Assembly: GCA_028281365.1 (NCBI GenBank)
Contig: JANQJZ010000020.1
Location: 1 to 51,969 of the forward strand
Length of the DNA: 51,969 bases
Source: Gammaproteobacteria bacterium
GTDB lineage: Bacteria; Pseudomonadota; Gammaproteobacteria; Eutrophobiales; Eutrophobiaceae
Direction: 5' to 3'
Position numbers and translations under genes: made by a program. Below, piece by piece: positions 31,454 to 41,895 of this stretch. The first letter of the stretch is position 1. Each line of letters begins with the position of its first letter. The notes beneath the pieces are model-generated. The model was given only the letters and a program-made list of their open reading frames with translations, was not told the DNA's origin and searched no databases.

Positions 31454-32296
31454 TTATAGCTGAAGGGCTTTTAACTCTTTCCACTCAAACCATCTTTCTG
31501 GAAACAACTTATTCATCAACCGATCCACCATCTGCATCACCAACAAGTTATACGCCCCATGCAGTTTTCCCAGCAGCGTTGAATTGCTACAACGCAGCGA
31601 GATGGAACAACACGCTTCATCGTAAACCACATGATGCCAGTAACCGCTGGGGATGAATAAGGTTTCACCTTGCTCTAAGACGACTTGATAACCTTTGGCA
31701 TCCTTTAAACCCGGAAAGTGTTCGTAATCGGGTTGGTGTACATCAACATAACTTCTGCAGGTGAACGGATAGCGGTGCAGGTTCTTGCCTTGCTCGTAAG
31801 GAAACAGCGTGATTGTTTTTTTACCCGAGATTGCTGTATGGAACACATGCGACATATCGATATCGAAATGCATTTGCGTAACCGACCCTTTACAACCAAA
31901 AAACATAAATACGAAGTTCTTTGAGAAACCGTTTACCAGGGTTGGGAAAATAATGTCGTCCACCATTTCCGGTATTTCGGATTTGATGTTGTAAAGAAAC
32001 ATACGCAGATCTTGTGTTGTTGTCATGACCTGTTCAATGTAGTCGCCAAGCGGCATGGTTTTGATTCCACCCATATAATGCTCGCCGGGTTTTACAAAGC
32101 TGGCGTCATAGACCTTGACCTGTTTATTACCATGCTGCGTTTTGAAATAATCCGGTGTCCATTTCTCTAATGCGGGCCATGTATTTGCCAAGTCTTCAAG
32201 AATTAAAGGACGTAAAGGTTTAAAGTAAGAAGCTTTAAAATCTTTACTCTCAATGCTCGCTACTTTATCGATAGGTGATAATGCAAGTTGAGACAT
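31454..32296 (-). CDS. cupin-like (JmjC-type) domain protein, putative Fe(II)/2-oxoglutarate oxygenase
   Basis: 280 residues. The start ATG is at 32296. The N-terminal segment FKASYFKPLRPLILEDLANTWPA and W-rich linker are typical of Cupin_8/JmjC proteins. The iron-binding HxD is in TQMHFDIDMSHVFH, and the second His is in IPSGYWHHVVYD. Probable 2-oxoglutarate-dependent hydroxylase acting on a protein or small molecule. It is 24 bases downstream of an alpha/beta hydrolase gene and is probably co-transcribed with it. Confidence 0.87.
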   Translation of the reverse strand: MSQLALSPIDKVASIESKDFKASYFKPLRPLILEDLANTWPALEKWTPDYFKTQHGNKQVKVYDASFVKPGEHYMGGIKTMPLGDYIEQVMTTTQDLRMFLYNIKSEIPEMVDDIIFPTLVNGFSKNFVFMFFGCKGSVTQMHFDIDMSHVFHTAISGKKTITLFPYEQGKNLHRYPFTCRSYVDVHQPDYEHFPGLKDAKGYQVVLEQGETLFIPSGYWHHVVYDEACCSISLRCSNSTLLGKLHGAYNLLVMQMVDRLMNKLFPERWFEWKELKALQL

Positions 32297-32320
32297 CTGT
32301 TAATGATTCCCCGGCAATAT

Positions 32321-33130
32321 TTAACTTGCTAAAAACTCGCTATAGGTGTGCAGGATATCGGGCTGTTCCCAATGTAGGAAATGGCCAGCACCTGGAATCA
32401 ACTTATAGACACAATCCGGAATGCGGGTGGAGGCCTGCTTGATATCGCCTTGATCCAGTATGGCATCGTATTCACCACTGACGATTAAGGTTGATGCTTT
32501 TATTTTGGCAAGATCAACAAAGTCTTCGATATTAGATACCTGTTCGACAAACTCGCAATGTTCATAAAAGGCGAGGAACTGTTCATGACTCATATCACGA
32601 AACTGATCAAGGATCTGCCGTTTTTGTGAATCAGGAATATGCTGTCCAAACTTTTCTATCATCAGCGGCGCGATGTCTTCTGTTTTGTTTTCATCAAACA
32701 AACGTTGTCCTTCACGGATGACTTCGATTATTTCCTTATTGGGTTTGGCACCGAAGCTACCGAGTATCATTTTATCGACCAGCTCTGGATGACGTGCCGC
32801 CAAGGCTGCCGAGATAATCGTACCCCAGGAAGCTGCTGCCAGAATAACCTTACCATTACGGTTAGTTGTATCTATCACGTTGTGTAAAACATCAATTTGT
32901 TCTTCAAAAGAAATACTGGGCTCACCGGACAATATGCTTGCACGGCCCTGCCCGGGTAAATCGAACACAACAACGGAGTAATTAGAAACGAAGTGGGTAA
33001 TGAATGAACGCCATGCAGCCATGGTCTGTTTCGCACCGCTGATACAGACTATCGTTTCTTTGGCTTCGCCATAGATTCTATAGGGCACAAGAAAACGCCC
33101 CTGGTTGAATTCACCTTTTTCAATTTTCAT
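32321..33130 (-). CDS. alpha/beta hydrolase
   Basis: 269 residues. The fold is shown by ETIVCISGAKQTMAAW (oxyanion strand), the nucleophile elbow AAASWGTIISAAL (the first Gly of GxSxG is Ala), the acid in VSGEYDAI and the His in GAGHFLHWE. The substrate is unknown. No signal peptide. It is the first gene of a pair with the JmjC-like cupin, which may act on the same substrate. Confidence 0.88.
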   Translation of the reverse strand: MKIEKGEFNQGRFLVPYRIYGEAKETIVCISGAKQTMAAWRSFITHFVSNYSVVVFDLPGQGRASILSGEPSISFEEQIDVLHNVIDTTNRNGKVILAAASWGTIISAALAARHPELVDKMILGSFGAKPNKEIIEVIREGQRLFDENKTEDIAPLMIEKFGQHIPDSQKRQILDQFRDMSHEQFLAFYEHCEFVEQVSNIEDFVDLAKIKASTLIVSGEYDAILDQGDIKQASTRIPDCVYKLIPGAGHFLHWEQPDILHTYSEFLAS

Positions 33131-33240
33131 AAGTTAAATAATGTAATGTGTGTAATTAATATTGGTATATGACGCGATAACGTTACGTTGTAGTTATTCT
33201 CAAGATTCGTTAAGCAAGATATCGAAATAATTCTTCCTGT

Positions 33241-33864
33241 TCAGGAACTGGTTAACAATTTTTCAATCAAGGACTTTCTATCTACGACAGAATCCTTACT
33301 AAACCAGATTGACCATAATATTCTTGCAAAGTTTTCATTCTTAATTGTACTTATTTCCTGCCCCTGAAATAGCGATACCAATGTACCATCCGGGAGCCAG
33401 CGTAACACAAACTCATCATTTTCCTTAACATCTGCACTGATTGCACGGTTAAACCGCTCTACATCAGGTAATATTTGCTGAAACTGCGCTTCATCGCTGT
33501 TTTTCACTATGCCTGATAACAGTGAATCCTTGATCTGGTCAGCTGTTAGCGAACGCATGAATTTCATCGATATCTGCTTTGCACCGTTATGTTGCAATAT
33601 CGTGTTATAGATTTCCTTATCTGACGTTTCATTTGTAGAAACATCGGGATTCATCTCGATGTAATGTGCCATGGAATAAATTTTCAGGAAGAACTTTTTA
33701 CGTATGGTTAATCCTGTCAGGCTTAAATTAAATTGCTGCTCGTTATAATCAATAACAACATTATTGGAAAAGTTCGATTCCAGTTTATTTCCTGATTTTT
33801 CATCATCAGCATAGGCAACTGTGATTAGCATGAAGCTTATTAAAAAAAAATTTGTGGAAATCAT
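33241..33864 (-). CDS. exported chalcone-isomerase-like family protein
   Basis: 207 residues with a signal peptide (cleavage near AYADDEK). The mature part has LSLTGLTIRKKFFLKIYSMAHYI, ISMKFMRSLTADQIKDSL and NRAISADVKENDEFVLRWLPDG, the pattern of the bacterial chalcone_3 family, in which the plant fold is kept but isomerase activity is not shown. Periplasmic location is likely. It is 110 bases from the hydrolase/cupin pair on the same strand; co-transcription is possible. Confidence 0.86.
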   Translation of the reverse strand: MISTNFFLISFMLITVAYADDEKSGNKLESNFSNNVVIDYNEQQFNLSLTGLTIRKKFFLKIYSMAHYIEMNPDVSTNETSDKEIYNTILQHNGAKQISMKFMRSLTADQIKDSLLSGIVKNSDEAQFQQILPDVERFNRAISADVKENDEFVLRWLPDGTLVSLFQGQEISTIKNENFARILWSIWFSKDSVVDRKSLIEKLLTSS

Positions 33865-33964
33865 CTTTAGATAATGTTGAATTTTGGTTTATTTATATTA
33901 AGGGTATACGACCTGCTTTAAGGCTCAACTATCCTTACTAATACGAAAAAAGTATGACAGTAGT

Positions 33965-33998
33965 TTTATTTTTAAAACCTATACAGGCGCTGGTAGGG
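33965..33998 (-). terminator. possible terminator downstream of gltD
   Basis: On the minus strand a hairpin CCTA..CAG-CGC-CTG..TAGG (33997-33978) is followed by TTTTAAAAATAAA. The stem is interrupted and the T-run imperfect. It lies about 68 bases after the gltD stop, and its sequence is a near-copy of the gltD 3' end. Confidence 0.35.
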
Positions 33999-34082
33999 TC
34001 GCTCTTTGATATCCGTATCATCGCAACACTCGTGCATCCATGCACGTCGTCAAAAATGTATCGCCTATACAGGCGATGGTAG
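33978..34082. repeat. duplicated gltD tail around a palindrome
   Basis: CCTATACAGGCGNTGGTAG occurs at 33978-33996 and 34064-34082 (18 of 19 identical, 86 bases apart). The second copy covers the gltD stop codon and last codons. Between them is a perfect inverted repeat CGTGCA-TCCA-TGCACG (34031-34046). This may be a local duplication or a REP-like element. Confidence 0.6.
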
Positions 34083-35510
34083 ATCGCTTTCACCCATTAA
34101 ATACTCATCAATTCCTGCTGCTGCACTTCGTCCTTCTGCAATTGCCCAAACGATCAGGCTTTGACCCCGGCGCATATCGCCTGCAGTAAACACGCCATCA
34201 ACACTGGTCATCCAGGTCTTGGGATCTGCAATGACATTACCACGCTCATCAAGGTCACAACCGAGTTGCTCGATCATGCCGGGCTTTTCGGGTCCAACGA
34301 ATCCCATTGCAAGTAAAGCAAGATCACAAGGTATTTCTTTTTCACTACCGGGGACTTCTTCAAAACTCATTCTTCCATCAACGTTCTTTAATTCAACATT
34401 AACAAGTTGCAATGCCTTTACATTGCCATTGCCGTCATCGATAAACTTTTTCGTTGAAACGGAATAAACACGTTCAACTCCTTCTTCATGTGCGGATGCG
34501 GTTCTAAAGATACGTGGCCATTCGGGCCAGGGGTTGTCTGCAGCACGTGTCTTTGGTGGTTCCGGCATGATCTCTAATTGATGTACTGACATACAACCCT
34601 GACGGTTTGCCGTACCTAAACAATCGGCACCGGTATCACCTCCACCGATGATAATCACATGTTTTCCTTCTGCGCTAACAAAGTCTGCTTGCGGTTCATC
34701 ACCTTCGCATACCCTGTTTTGCATTGGTAGGTAATCCATTGCCTGTAAGATACCGTTCAGTTCTCTGCCTTCTACTGGTAAGTCTCTTCGATCACAGGCA
34801 CCACCGGTTAATAACAATGCATCGTAATCGTTCTTTAATTCTTCAACAGATACGTTATCACCAACATGTGCATTGACTTTAAACTTCACACCTTCGGCTT
34901 CCATCTGTTCCAGGCGGCGATCGAGGACACGCTTTTCCATTTTAAATTCGGGGATACCGTAACGGAGTAAACCACCGATACGATCGTCACGTTCGAATAC
35001 GGTGACTTCATGCCCTGCTCTTGCGAGTTGTTGTGCAGCGGCCAGACCTGCCGGGCCTGAGCCAACTACCGCAACGGTTTTTCCGGTTTGTTTTTCTGCC
35101 GGTCGTGGTTTGACCCAGCCGTTTTCAAACGCCTTATCAATAATCGAAATTTCAACAGCCTTGATTGTTACCGGATCATCATTGATACCGAGTACGCAGG
35201 AACCTTCGCATGGTGCCGGACATAAGGTACCGGTAAATTCAGGAAAATTATTCGTTGCGTGCAAACGTTTGATCGCATCCATCCATTGATCGCGATACAC
35301 AAGATCATTCCAATCGGGGATTAAATTACCTAGCGGACAACCTTGATGACAAAACGGGATACCGCAATCCATACATCGTGATGCTTGTGTCTTTAGTGGT
35401 TCAACCGGCCACGGTTGCATGACCTGGTTCCAGTCTTTAACACGTTCTTCGACTGGACGATAAGGTTGCTTTTCCCTGCCTTCTTCCAGGAACCCGGTGA
35501 TCTTACCCAT
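34065..35510 (-). CDS. gltD: glutamate synthase small subunit
   Basis: 481 residues. The N-terminal ferredoxin-like part has the cluster-binding pattern [14 protein letters not shown] plus CPAPCEGSC. It is followed by an FAD-binding [13 protein letters not shown] with [15 protein letters not shown], and an NADPH-binding GGGDTGADC. It passes electrons from NADPH through FAD and [4Fe-4S] clusters to GltB. The ATG overlaps the end of gltB by 8 bases, so the two subunits are translationally coupled. The symbol is used with confidence because of the partner gene. Confidence 0.97.
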   Translation of the reverse strand: MGKITGFLEEGREKQPYRPVEERVKDWNQVMQPWPVEPLKTQASRCMDCGIPFCHQGCPLGNLIPDWNDLVYRDQWMDAIKRLHATNNFPEFTGTLCPAPCEGSCVLGINDDPVTIKAVEISIIDKAFENGWVKPRPAEKQTGKTVAVVGSGPAGLAAAQQLARAGHEVTVFERDDRIGGLLRYGIPEFKMEKRVLDRRLEQMEAEGVKFKVNAHVGDNVSVEELKNDYDALLLTGGACDRRDLPVEGRELNGILQAMDYLPMQNRVCEGDEPQADFVSAEGKHVIIIGGGDTGADCLGTANRQGCMSVHQLEIMPEPPKTRAADNPWPEWPRIFRTASAHEEGVERVYSVSTKKFIDDGNGNVKALQLVNVELKNVDGRMSFEEVPGSEKEIPCDLALLAMGFVGPEKPGMIEQLGCDLDERGNVIADPKTWMTSVDGVFTAGDMRRGQSLIVWAIAEGRSAAAGIDEYLMGESDLPSPV

Positions 35511-38500
35511 GTGCTGCCTCCATTACGGCATCATCGATCGATGTACCTTCTGCTTTCGCCCGTTCGATCGCGGCAAGCACACGCTTGTAATCCTTGGGCA
35601 TGATTTTGATAAATTTGGATTGATATTTAGACCAGTTATCCAGAATATTCCTTGCGACGGTACTTTGGGTGTAGTCAAGATGTTTGGTCAATAATGTTTT
35701 GACTGTTGTTATGTCTTCCTTGTCTTCTAATGGATCAAGATCGACCATGCCGGTGTTACAACGAATTTCGAAGTCACCTTGTTCATCGAGTACATAGGCA
35801 ATACCACCAGACATACCAGCAGCAAAGTTTCGTCCGGTTTTACCAATAATGACAACGCGACCACCGGTCATGTATTCACAGCCATGATCACCCACACCTT
35901 CGACAACGGTACTGACACCACTATTACGCACACAGAAACGTTCACCGGCGATGCCTCTGAAATAGGCCTCACCACTGGTCGCGCCATAAAGTACAACGTT
36001 ACCAACTAATATATTTTCTTCCGGCACAAAGGTGGAATGACGTGGTGGATAAACAATGATCTTGCCACCCGATAAACCTTTACCGATGTAGTCGTTCGAA
36101 TCGCCTTCCAGTGTTAAGGTCACACCCCTTGGGACAAACGCACCAAAACTCATACCGGCAGAACCGTTGAAATGTACGTTGATGGTATCTTCCGGCAGAC
36201 CTTCTGCACCGTATTTTTTGGTGATGTGATGGCCGAGGATGGTTCCGACGGTACGGTTGGTGTTGTGTACCGGTAATATAATATCGACCTTTTTTTTGTC
36301 TTTCAGCGCATCCTTACAAAGCGGCACCAGCCTTGTGACATCGAGTGATTTATCCAGACCATGATCCTGCTCTTTTGAACAATAGATATCATCACCCGGT
36401 TTCGGTTCGGCTTTATAAAGTATCTTCGAGTAATCCAGACCTTTCGCCTTCCAGTGATCAACGGCCTTCCTGACATCTATCCTATCAACCTGACCGATCA
36501 TTTCATCGACAGTCCTGAATCCGAGCTGCGCCATGTATTCTTGTACTTCTTCAGCAATATATTTAAAGAAGTTTTCAACGAACTCGGGTTGGCCGGCAAA
36601 TTTCTTTGTTAATTCCGGGTTTTGAGTCGCAACACCCACCGGACAGGTATTCAGATGACAGACACGCATCATGATACAACCCATTACGACTAACGGTGCG
36701 GTTGAGAAACCGAATTCTTCGGCGCCAAGTAATGCAGCAATGACAACATCACGACCGGTCTTTAACTGACCATCGGTTTGTACAACGATGCGATCACGTA
36801 ATCCATTTTGAATCAGTACTTGCTGTGTTTCGGCAACACCAAGTTCCCAGGGTAAACCGGCATGTTTTAATGAACTGATTGGTGATGCACCGGTTCCACC
36901 ATCGTAACCGGAAATAAGTACAACATCAGAATGCGCCTTCGCAACACCGGCAGCAACAGTACCGACTCCAACTTCGGCAACCAGTTTTACATGGATACGT
37001 GCATTCGGGTTTGAATTCTTTAGGTCATGGATCAATTGCGCCAGATCTTCAATTGAATAAATATCATGGTGCGGTGGTGGTGAGATCAAACCGACACCAG
37101 CAGTTGAGCCTCTTACCTTTGCAATCCATGGATAGACTTTTGTTCCAGGTAACTGTCCACCTTCACCCGGCTTTGCACCTTGTGCCATTTTTATTTGAAT
37201 ATCGTCCGAGTTAACCAGGTATTCACTCGTCACACCGAAACGACCGGAAGCAACCTGTTTGATCGCGCTGCGTCTTAAGTCACCGTTTTCATCCGGCGTA
37301 AAACGATCCGAATCTTCGCCGCCTTCCCCGGTGTTTGATTTACCACCGATGCGGTTCATTGCGATCGCTAATGTTTCATGTGCCTGTTTACTGATCGAAC
37401 CATAAGACATCGCCCCGGTTGAAAAACGCTTCATGATGTTTTCAATCGGTTCGACTTCGTCTATCGGGATTGGATTATTTTTGAATTCAAACAAACCTCT
37501 TAAGGTCGCGAGATTTTCATTCTGGTTATCTACGAGTGATGTGTATTCTTTAAATATCTTGTATTGGCCGGAGCTGGTAGCGTGTTGCAGTTTAAAAACG
37601 GTATCCGGGTTAAACAGATGATATTCACCATCACGTCGCCACTGGTATTCACCACCCCAATCAAGATCAGGTCGTTTAACCGGACGATCAGGAAATGCAT
37701 TATGATGTCGCAGACTTACTTCTTCAGTTACGGTATCTAAACCAATACCGCCGATACGTGAAGCCGTCCAGGTAAAATATTTATCAACAAACTCTTTTTC
37801 AAGACCGATCGCTTCAAAGATCTGTGCACCACGATAAGACTGTACCGTTGAGATACCCATCTTCGACATGGTTTTGGTCAAGCCTTTGTTGGTTGCCTTA
37901 ATATAATTCTGAATTGCCTTGCTGTGTTCCATCTCAGGGATATGACCTTTACCGATTAGATCACCGAGTGATTCAAAGGCGAGATACGGGTTGATTGCGC
38001 TGGCACCATAACCGATCAACACCGCATAATGATGCACTTCACGTGGTTCGCCGGACTCAAGTACCAGTCCAACCTTGGTTCGAGAGCCTTGTCGAATCAA
38101 ATGATGGTGAACACCCGCTACCGCCAAAAGCGCTGGTATAGCGGCATTTTCAGCATCAATCCCACGATCAGTCAGGATAATATTAGTATATCCCTCTTCG
38201 ATTGCGGCATCGGCTTCGGCACAAACTTTTCTAAGTGCTGCATCCATTCCTGCACTACCTTCCGCGATAGAAAACAGGATCGGGATCGACCTGGTTTTAA
38301 AGCCTGGCAGGTTTACGTCACGAATACGTGCCAGTTCTTCATTGCTTAAAACCGGTGTTTTGATCTTTATCTGTCGGCAACTTTCCGCGGATGGTTTTAA
38401 TAAATTCTTTTCCGGTCCAACCGTGGTTGCTACCTGTGTCACCAGCTCTTCACGAATACCATCTAGCGGTGGATTGGTGACTTGCGCGAATAATTGTTTG

Positions 38501-40056
38501 AAGTAGTCGTACAATAAACGTGAACGATTCGATAACACGGCTAATGCGGCATCGGTTCCCATCGAGCCGGTCGGCTCCAGGCCATTGGTTGCCATCGGTG
38601 CCATCAGGATTCTTAGATCTTCATGCGTATAACCGAAGGCTTGCTGTCGCTGTAACAAGGTATCCGGATCAGTACCGTGAATTGTTTTTGGTTCCGGTAG
38701 TTTTTCGATCGGTGTTAAGTTTTCTTTTAACCAATCAGCATATGGATTTTCATTGATAAATTCGTTCTTTAATTCTTCATCACCAATAATGCGGCCTTGC
38801 TTGGTATCGACCATAAAGATACGTCCGGGTTGTAAACGACCTTTTGATTCAACATTCTCGGGTGGTACTTCAAGTACACCGACTTCGGATGCCATGATCA
38901 CCATGTCATCTTTCGTAACATAATAACGTGATGGTCTTAAACCGTTTCGATCGAGTACTGCACCGATCACATCTCCATCCATAAACGCGATCGATGCCGG
39001 TCCGTCCCAGGGTTCCATTAAACAGGCATGGTATTCATAGAATGCCTTACGTCGTTCATCCATGGTTTCATGACCCGACCACGCTTCCGGGATCATCATT
39101 AACACGGCGAGTGGTAATGGACGACCCGACATATGTAAAAATTCCATGACGTTATCAAACACTGCGGAATCACTACCGCCTTCAATAACGATTGGAAACA
39201 ATTTTTGTAAGTCTTCACCAAACAGATCAGAGTTACATAACGATTCACGTGCATGCATCCAGTTGGCGTTACCACGTACTGTATTGATCTCGCCGTTGTG
39301 ACAAATGTAACGGAACGGTTGCGCAAGTTTCCATTCAGGTAAGGTATTGGTTGAGAAACGTTGATGCACTAATGCCATTGCTGATTCAACATCTTCATCG
39401 GTAATGTCGGGAAACATCGGTTCGATCTGTGAACCGGTCAACATACCTTTATATAAGAAAGTACGATAGGAAAGTGACGGCACATAAAACAGATCACTTT
39501 CAGGCATACCTGAATTCCAGATCTTATGTTCAACCCGCTTACGAATAACATACAGTTTGCGATCGAATGCAGCAGGGTCTGTTATTGAATCATCGCATTG
39601 AATAAAGATTTGTTTAAATGTGGGTTCGCCGGCTTTGGCTGTTGGACCCAATAATGAATCATCAGTTGGGACATCACGCCAACCTAATACTTGTTGGCCT
39701 TCCTCTTCTATTATCTCTTCAAAGATAGTTTGGCATTGTTGTGATTGTTCCCGATCTACCGGCAGGAAGACCAGACCGGCACCATAACGGTCAAACCCGG
39801 GTAATTCGATATTGATATCTTTACAGACGCGCTGGAAAAATTTATCGGGTTTTTGAATCAGGATACCAACTCCATCACCGGTATTTTCTTCGCAGCCACA
39901 AGCACCGCGATGGAGCAGGTTTTTCAGAATGGTAAGTGCATTGTCGACAATCTCGTGGGACTTCTGGCCCTTCATATTGACCACAAAACCGACACCACAG
40001 GCATCGTGCTCTGTTGCTGGGTCGTATAATCCTGGTTGCTCTGGTGCTTGCTTCAT
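35503..40056 (-). CDS. gltB: glutamate synthase large subunit
   Basis: 1517 residues, the normal size. The N-terminal glutaminase nucleophile is the Cys of EHDACGVGF (Cys20), so the first 19 residues are a propeptide removed on maturation. Central and FMN-binding synthase domains follow ([22 protein letters not shown]), with the [3Fe-4S] motif [13 protein letters not shown] and the C-terminal beta-helix (glycine repeats such as [21 protein letters not shown]). It converts glutamine and 2-oxoglutarate to two glutamates. A strong sigma-70 promoter lies at 40230-40258. First gene of the gltBD operon. Confidence 0.97.
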   Translation of the reverse strand: MKQAPEQPGLYDPATEHDACGVGFVVNMKGQKSHEIVDNALTILKNLLHRGACGCEENTGDGVGILIQKPDKFFQRVCKDINIELPGFDRYGAGLVFLPVDREQSQQCQTIFEEIIEEEGQQVLGWRDVPTDDSLLGPTAKAGEPTFKQIFIQCDDSITDPAAFDRKLYVIRKRVEHKIWNSGMPESDLFYVPSLSYRTFLYKGMLTGSQIEPMFPDITDEDVESAMALVHQRFSTNTLPEWKLAQPFRYICHNGEINTVRGNANWMHARESLCNSDLFGEDLQKLFPIVIEGGSDSAVFDNVMEFLHMSGRPLPLAVLMMIPEAWSGHETMDERRKAFYEYHACLMEPWDGPASIAFMDGDVIGAVLDRNGLRPSRYYVTKDDMVIMASEVGVLEVPPENVESKGRLQPGRIFMVDTKQGRIIGDEELKNEFINENPYADWLKENLTPIEKLPEPKTIHGTDPDTLLQRQQAFGYTHEDLRILMAPMATNGLEPTGSMGTDAALAVLSNRSRLLYDYFKQLFAQVTNPPLDGIREELVTQVATTVGPEKNLLKPSAESCRQIKIKTPVLSNEELARIRDVNLPGFKTRSIPILFSIAEGSAGMDAALRKVCAEADAAIEEGYTNIILTDRGIDAENAAIPALLAVAGVHHHLIRQGSRTKVGLVLESGEPREVHHYAVLIGYGASAINPYLAFESLGDLIGKGHIPEMEHSKAIQNYIKATNKGLTKTMSKMGISTVQSYRGAQIFEAIGLEKEFVDKYFTWTASRIGGIGLDTVTEEVSLRHHNAFPDRPVKRPDLDWGGEYQWRRDGEYHLFNPDTVFKLQHATSSGQYKIFKEYTSLVDNQNENLATLRGLFEFKNNPIPIDEVEPIENIMKRFSTGAMSYGSISKQAHETLAIAMNRIGGKSNTGEGGEDSDRFTPDENGDLRRSAIKQVASGRFGVTSEYLVNSDDIQIKMAQGAKPGEGGQLPGTKVYPWIAKVRGSTAGVGLISPPPHHDIYSIEDLAQLIHDLKNSNPNARIHVKLVAEVGVGTVAAGVAKAHSDVVLISGYDGGTGASPISSLKHAGLPWELGVAETQQVLIQNGLRDRIVVQTDGQLKTGRDVVIAALLGAEEFGFSTAPLVVMGCIMMRVCHLNTCPVGVATQNPELTKKFAGQPEFVENFFKYIAEEVQEYMAQLGFRTVDEMIGQVDRIDVRKAVDHWKAKGLDYSKILYKAEPKPGDDIYCSKEQDHGLDKSLDVTRLVPLCKDALKDKKKVDIILPVHNTNRTVGTILGHHITKKYGAEGLPEDTINVHFNGSAGMSFGAFVPRGVTLTLEGDSNDYIGKGLSGGKIIVYPPRHSTFVPEENILVGNVVLYGATSGEAYFRGIAGERFCVRNSGVSTVVEGVGDHGCEYMTGGRVVIIGKTGRNFAAGMSGGIAYVLDEQGDFEIRCNTGMVDLDPLEDKEDITTVKTLLTKHLDYTQSTVARNILDNWSKYQSKFIKIMPKDYKRVLAAIERAKAEGTSIDDAVMEAAHG

Positions 40057-40198
40057 TCTGAAATCACTCTTTAATTATGTATGCATACTACGTGCTGGCT
40101 AGTATTTAATTTTCGTTATTTAGCCAGATATATATGGGTTATACGGTCAGGAAGGCCTGATTTCCGCTGATTTTTCTTATTCTTACGTAATAACCTTA

Positions 40199-40221
40199 CT
40201 TTCCGCACCCCGGTTGGAAAG
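40199..40221 (-). promoter_or_regulatory. hairpin at the predicted 5' end of the gltB message
   Basis: CTTTCC (40199-40204) pairs with GGAAAG (40216-40221). With transcription starting near 40223 this stem would sit at the extreme 5' end of the mRNA, where it could stabilise it. A second dyad TCAGG-AAGG-CCTGA (about 40147-40160) lies further into the roughly 167-base leader. Confidence 0.4.
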
Positions 40222-40229
40222 GGTCCGGA

Positions 40230-40258
40230 ATTATAATCAAGCACCCCGTTTATGTCAC
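40230..40258 (-). promoter_or_regulatory. sigma-70 promoter for gltBD
   Basis: On the minus strand GTGACA (40258-40253) and TATAAT (40235-40230) are separated by exactly 17 bases; the -10 is consensus. It predicts a start near 40223 and a leader of about 167 bases before the gltB ATG. No riboswitch motif is recognised in the leader. Confidence 0.8.
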
Positions 40259-40289
40259 GGTGCAACATAAATATGTCGATATTTTCCGA

Positions 40290-40372
40290 TTTTAATTCAG
40301 ATCGTGAATTTTAGCGTATTTTAATGATATTTTGCTTATTTTAGGAGCAATTAGCAGATTTTAAGCTTATTT
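40290..40372. promoter_or_regulatory. helically phased T-tracts (intrinsic bend) upstream of gltB
   Basis: Runs of three or four T begin at 40290, 40309, 40319, 40330, 40339, 40359 and 40370, spacings of 19, 10, 11, 9, 20 and 11. That is close to one or two helical turns each time over eight turns. Such phasing gives intrinsic curvature. It lies 32-114 bases upstream of the gltB -35 element and directly after the SPOR-gene stop codon. Confidence 0.5.
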
Positions 40373-40400
40373 CAGGTACTTAAATAGCACAGAAACACCG

Positions 40401-41879
40401 CTAATTTGACTGCTTCAATAGCTGTTTGATACTGCCAACTGTTCTGGGCCAGGGTGCCATCTGTCTGGCGCGGTCTGACAGTTCTTCAATTGCGGCGACC
40501 GCCTGATCCCGCGTCTGATAATAACCATATACCAACACATACCATTCTCGACCCTTATTCGAGGCAGTAAAGGAGATAATTTTATCTTCGTTGTCTTTAA
40601 ATGATTTCAGATAGAAATCGATCGTCTTTTTTTCATAAGCACCGATTAATTGTAATACGTAATGTTTCGGGTCCTGCTGAACCAGCCAGTTAATATCTTG
40701 CGTTGTACTGGTATCAATGGGTTCAGGTTCAGCAACAGTGTTATCAGTGACCTCCGTATTGTTAAGTTCATTACCGGCAACGATTGTCTCTGTCACGGTT
40801 GTCTCTATTGTCTCGATTTCCGATTCCCCAGCAACGACTTCACCCGTTGCGTTATACACAACAACCCCTGACTTACCATTGATATCGTCTTCCATCTCAG
40901 GAATAACGGGTGGTGGTAATTCTTTGATGGTTACCGGTTCCGGTTCTAACGTTTGCGTCGTTCCTATTTTTTGTTCTGCTTGTTGTGCGACACCTGTGTC
41001 TGTCTGGTTTGGCAAATCGAGTTTGATAGTTTGTTTTTCTTCCGTCTTATCTTCAGTGTGTAACAGTGTGACAATGCCTGCTGATAAACACGCGAGCAAC
41101 AAAACAACAAGCAGTATAGATTTGTTTTGTTTTAATCCAACAACCGGAAGCTTTAGCCTGGGTCTTTCTTTTACTTCTGTTTGTTTCGCCGGATCGTCCA
41201 GATATTGTTCACATAGCGCATTGATCCGGCCAGGTAAGCCATGAGAGATACGATGGATTTGTTTTACTGTTCGATCATCAAACAAGGAAAGTTCTGAAGT
41301 AGTATCATCTTCAGGATATTTACTATGAATATATTGTTCTGTCTGTTTTTCTGTCAGCGCCGGCATTTCAATTATATGCAAGCTTTGCGTTTCATCTTTT
41401 ATAATATCCGCGTTTTCCAGCCTGTCGACAAATGCCGGTTCACAAAAAATACAGGTATGTAAAACTGCAACTACATTTGCATGCAGGATAAGATGAAAAA
41501 ACTCATTTAGTTGTTCGTCATTTAACAGATCAATGTTATCTATAAGTAAACATGGGATCTGTTGTTTGTTTTGGCATCGCACTAACCAGTCATTGAATTC
41601 ATCCGGTGTACAGGTTTTATCTGATTCGGCATCATTGATCAGTGCATGGAAGAAATCTTCAGTTGAAAGATCTGGATGTACGGATAACCTTCTGATTATC
41701 AGGTTTGTTTCCTGTTTATCAATTAACTGCTGACAGAGTGTTGTTTTTCCGGACTCATGTTCACCTTTAACAATAATCAGGTGATTACTGTATTCAAGCA
41801 AGTGCAGTATCAGTTCAATACGGTGTGTTAATTCCGGTGTGGAAAAATGAAACCCGTCTTGAACGTTTTTATTGGTCAT
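40401..41879 (-). CDS. AAA ATPase with SPOR domain, DamX-like
   Basis: 492 residues. The N-terminal AAA region has Walker A GEHESGKTT and Walker B CLLIDNIDLL. A single membrane helix at about residues 256-275 follows (SILLVVLLLACLSAGIVTLL). A long acidic periplasmic linker rich in Glu/Thr/Pro leads to a C-terminal SPOR domain (HYVLQLIGAYEKK ... EWYVLVYGYYQTRDQAVAAI), which binds denuded glycan strands at the division site. Domain order and position beside aroB match DamX of gammaproteobacteria. The symbol is not asserted because the N-terminal part is only loosely comparable. Confidence 0.88.
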   Translation of the reverse strand: MTNKNVQDGFHFSTPELTHRIELILHLLEYSNHLIIVKGEHESGKTTLCQQLIDKQETNLIIRRLSVHPDLSTEDFFHALINDAESDKTCTPDEFNDWLVRCQNKQQIPCLLIDNIDLLNDEQLNEFFHLILHANVVAVLHTCIFCEPAFVDRLENADIIKDETQSLHIIEMPALTEKQTEQYIHSKYPEDDTTSELSLFDDRTVKQIHRISHGLPGRINALCEQYLDDPAKQTEVKERPRLKLPVVGLKQNKSILLVVLLLACLSAGIVTLLHTEDKTEEKQTIKLDLPNQTDTGVAQQAEQKIGTTQTLEPEPVTIKELPPPVIPEMEDDINGKSGVVVYNATGEVVAGESEIETIETTVTETIVAGNELNNTEVTDNTVAEPEPIDTSTTQDINWLVQQDPKHYVLQLIGAYEKKTIDFYLKSFKDNEDKIISFTASNKGREWYVLVYGYYQTRDQAVAAIEELSDRARQMAPWPRTVGSIKQLLKQSN

Positions 41880-41895
41880 GTTTTATAATTAAACT

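Noticed and set aside
35779-36009. Plus-strand frames inside gltB and other long genes
   Set aside because: They are antisense shadows of well-supported genes and contain no recognisable domains.
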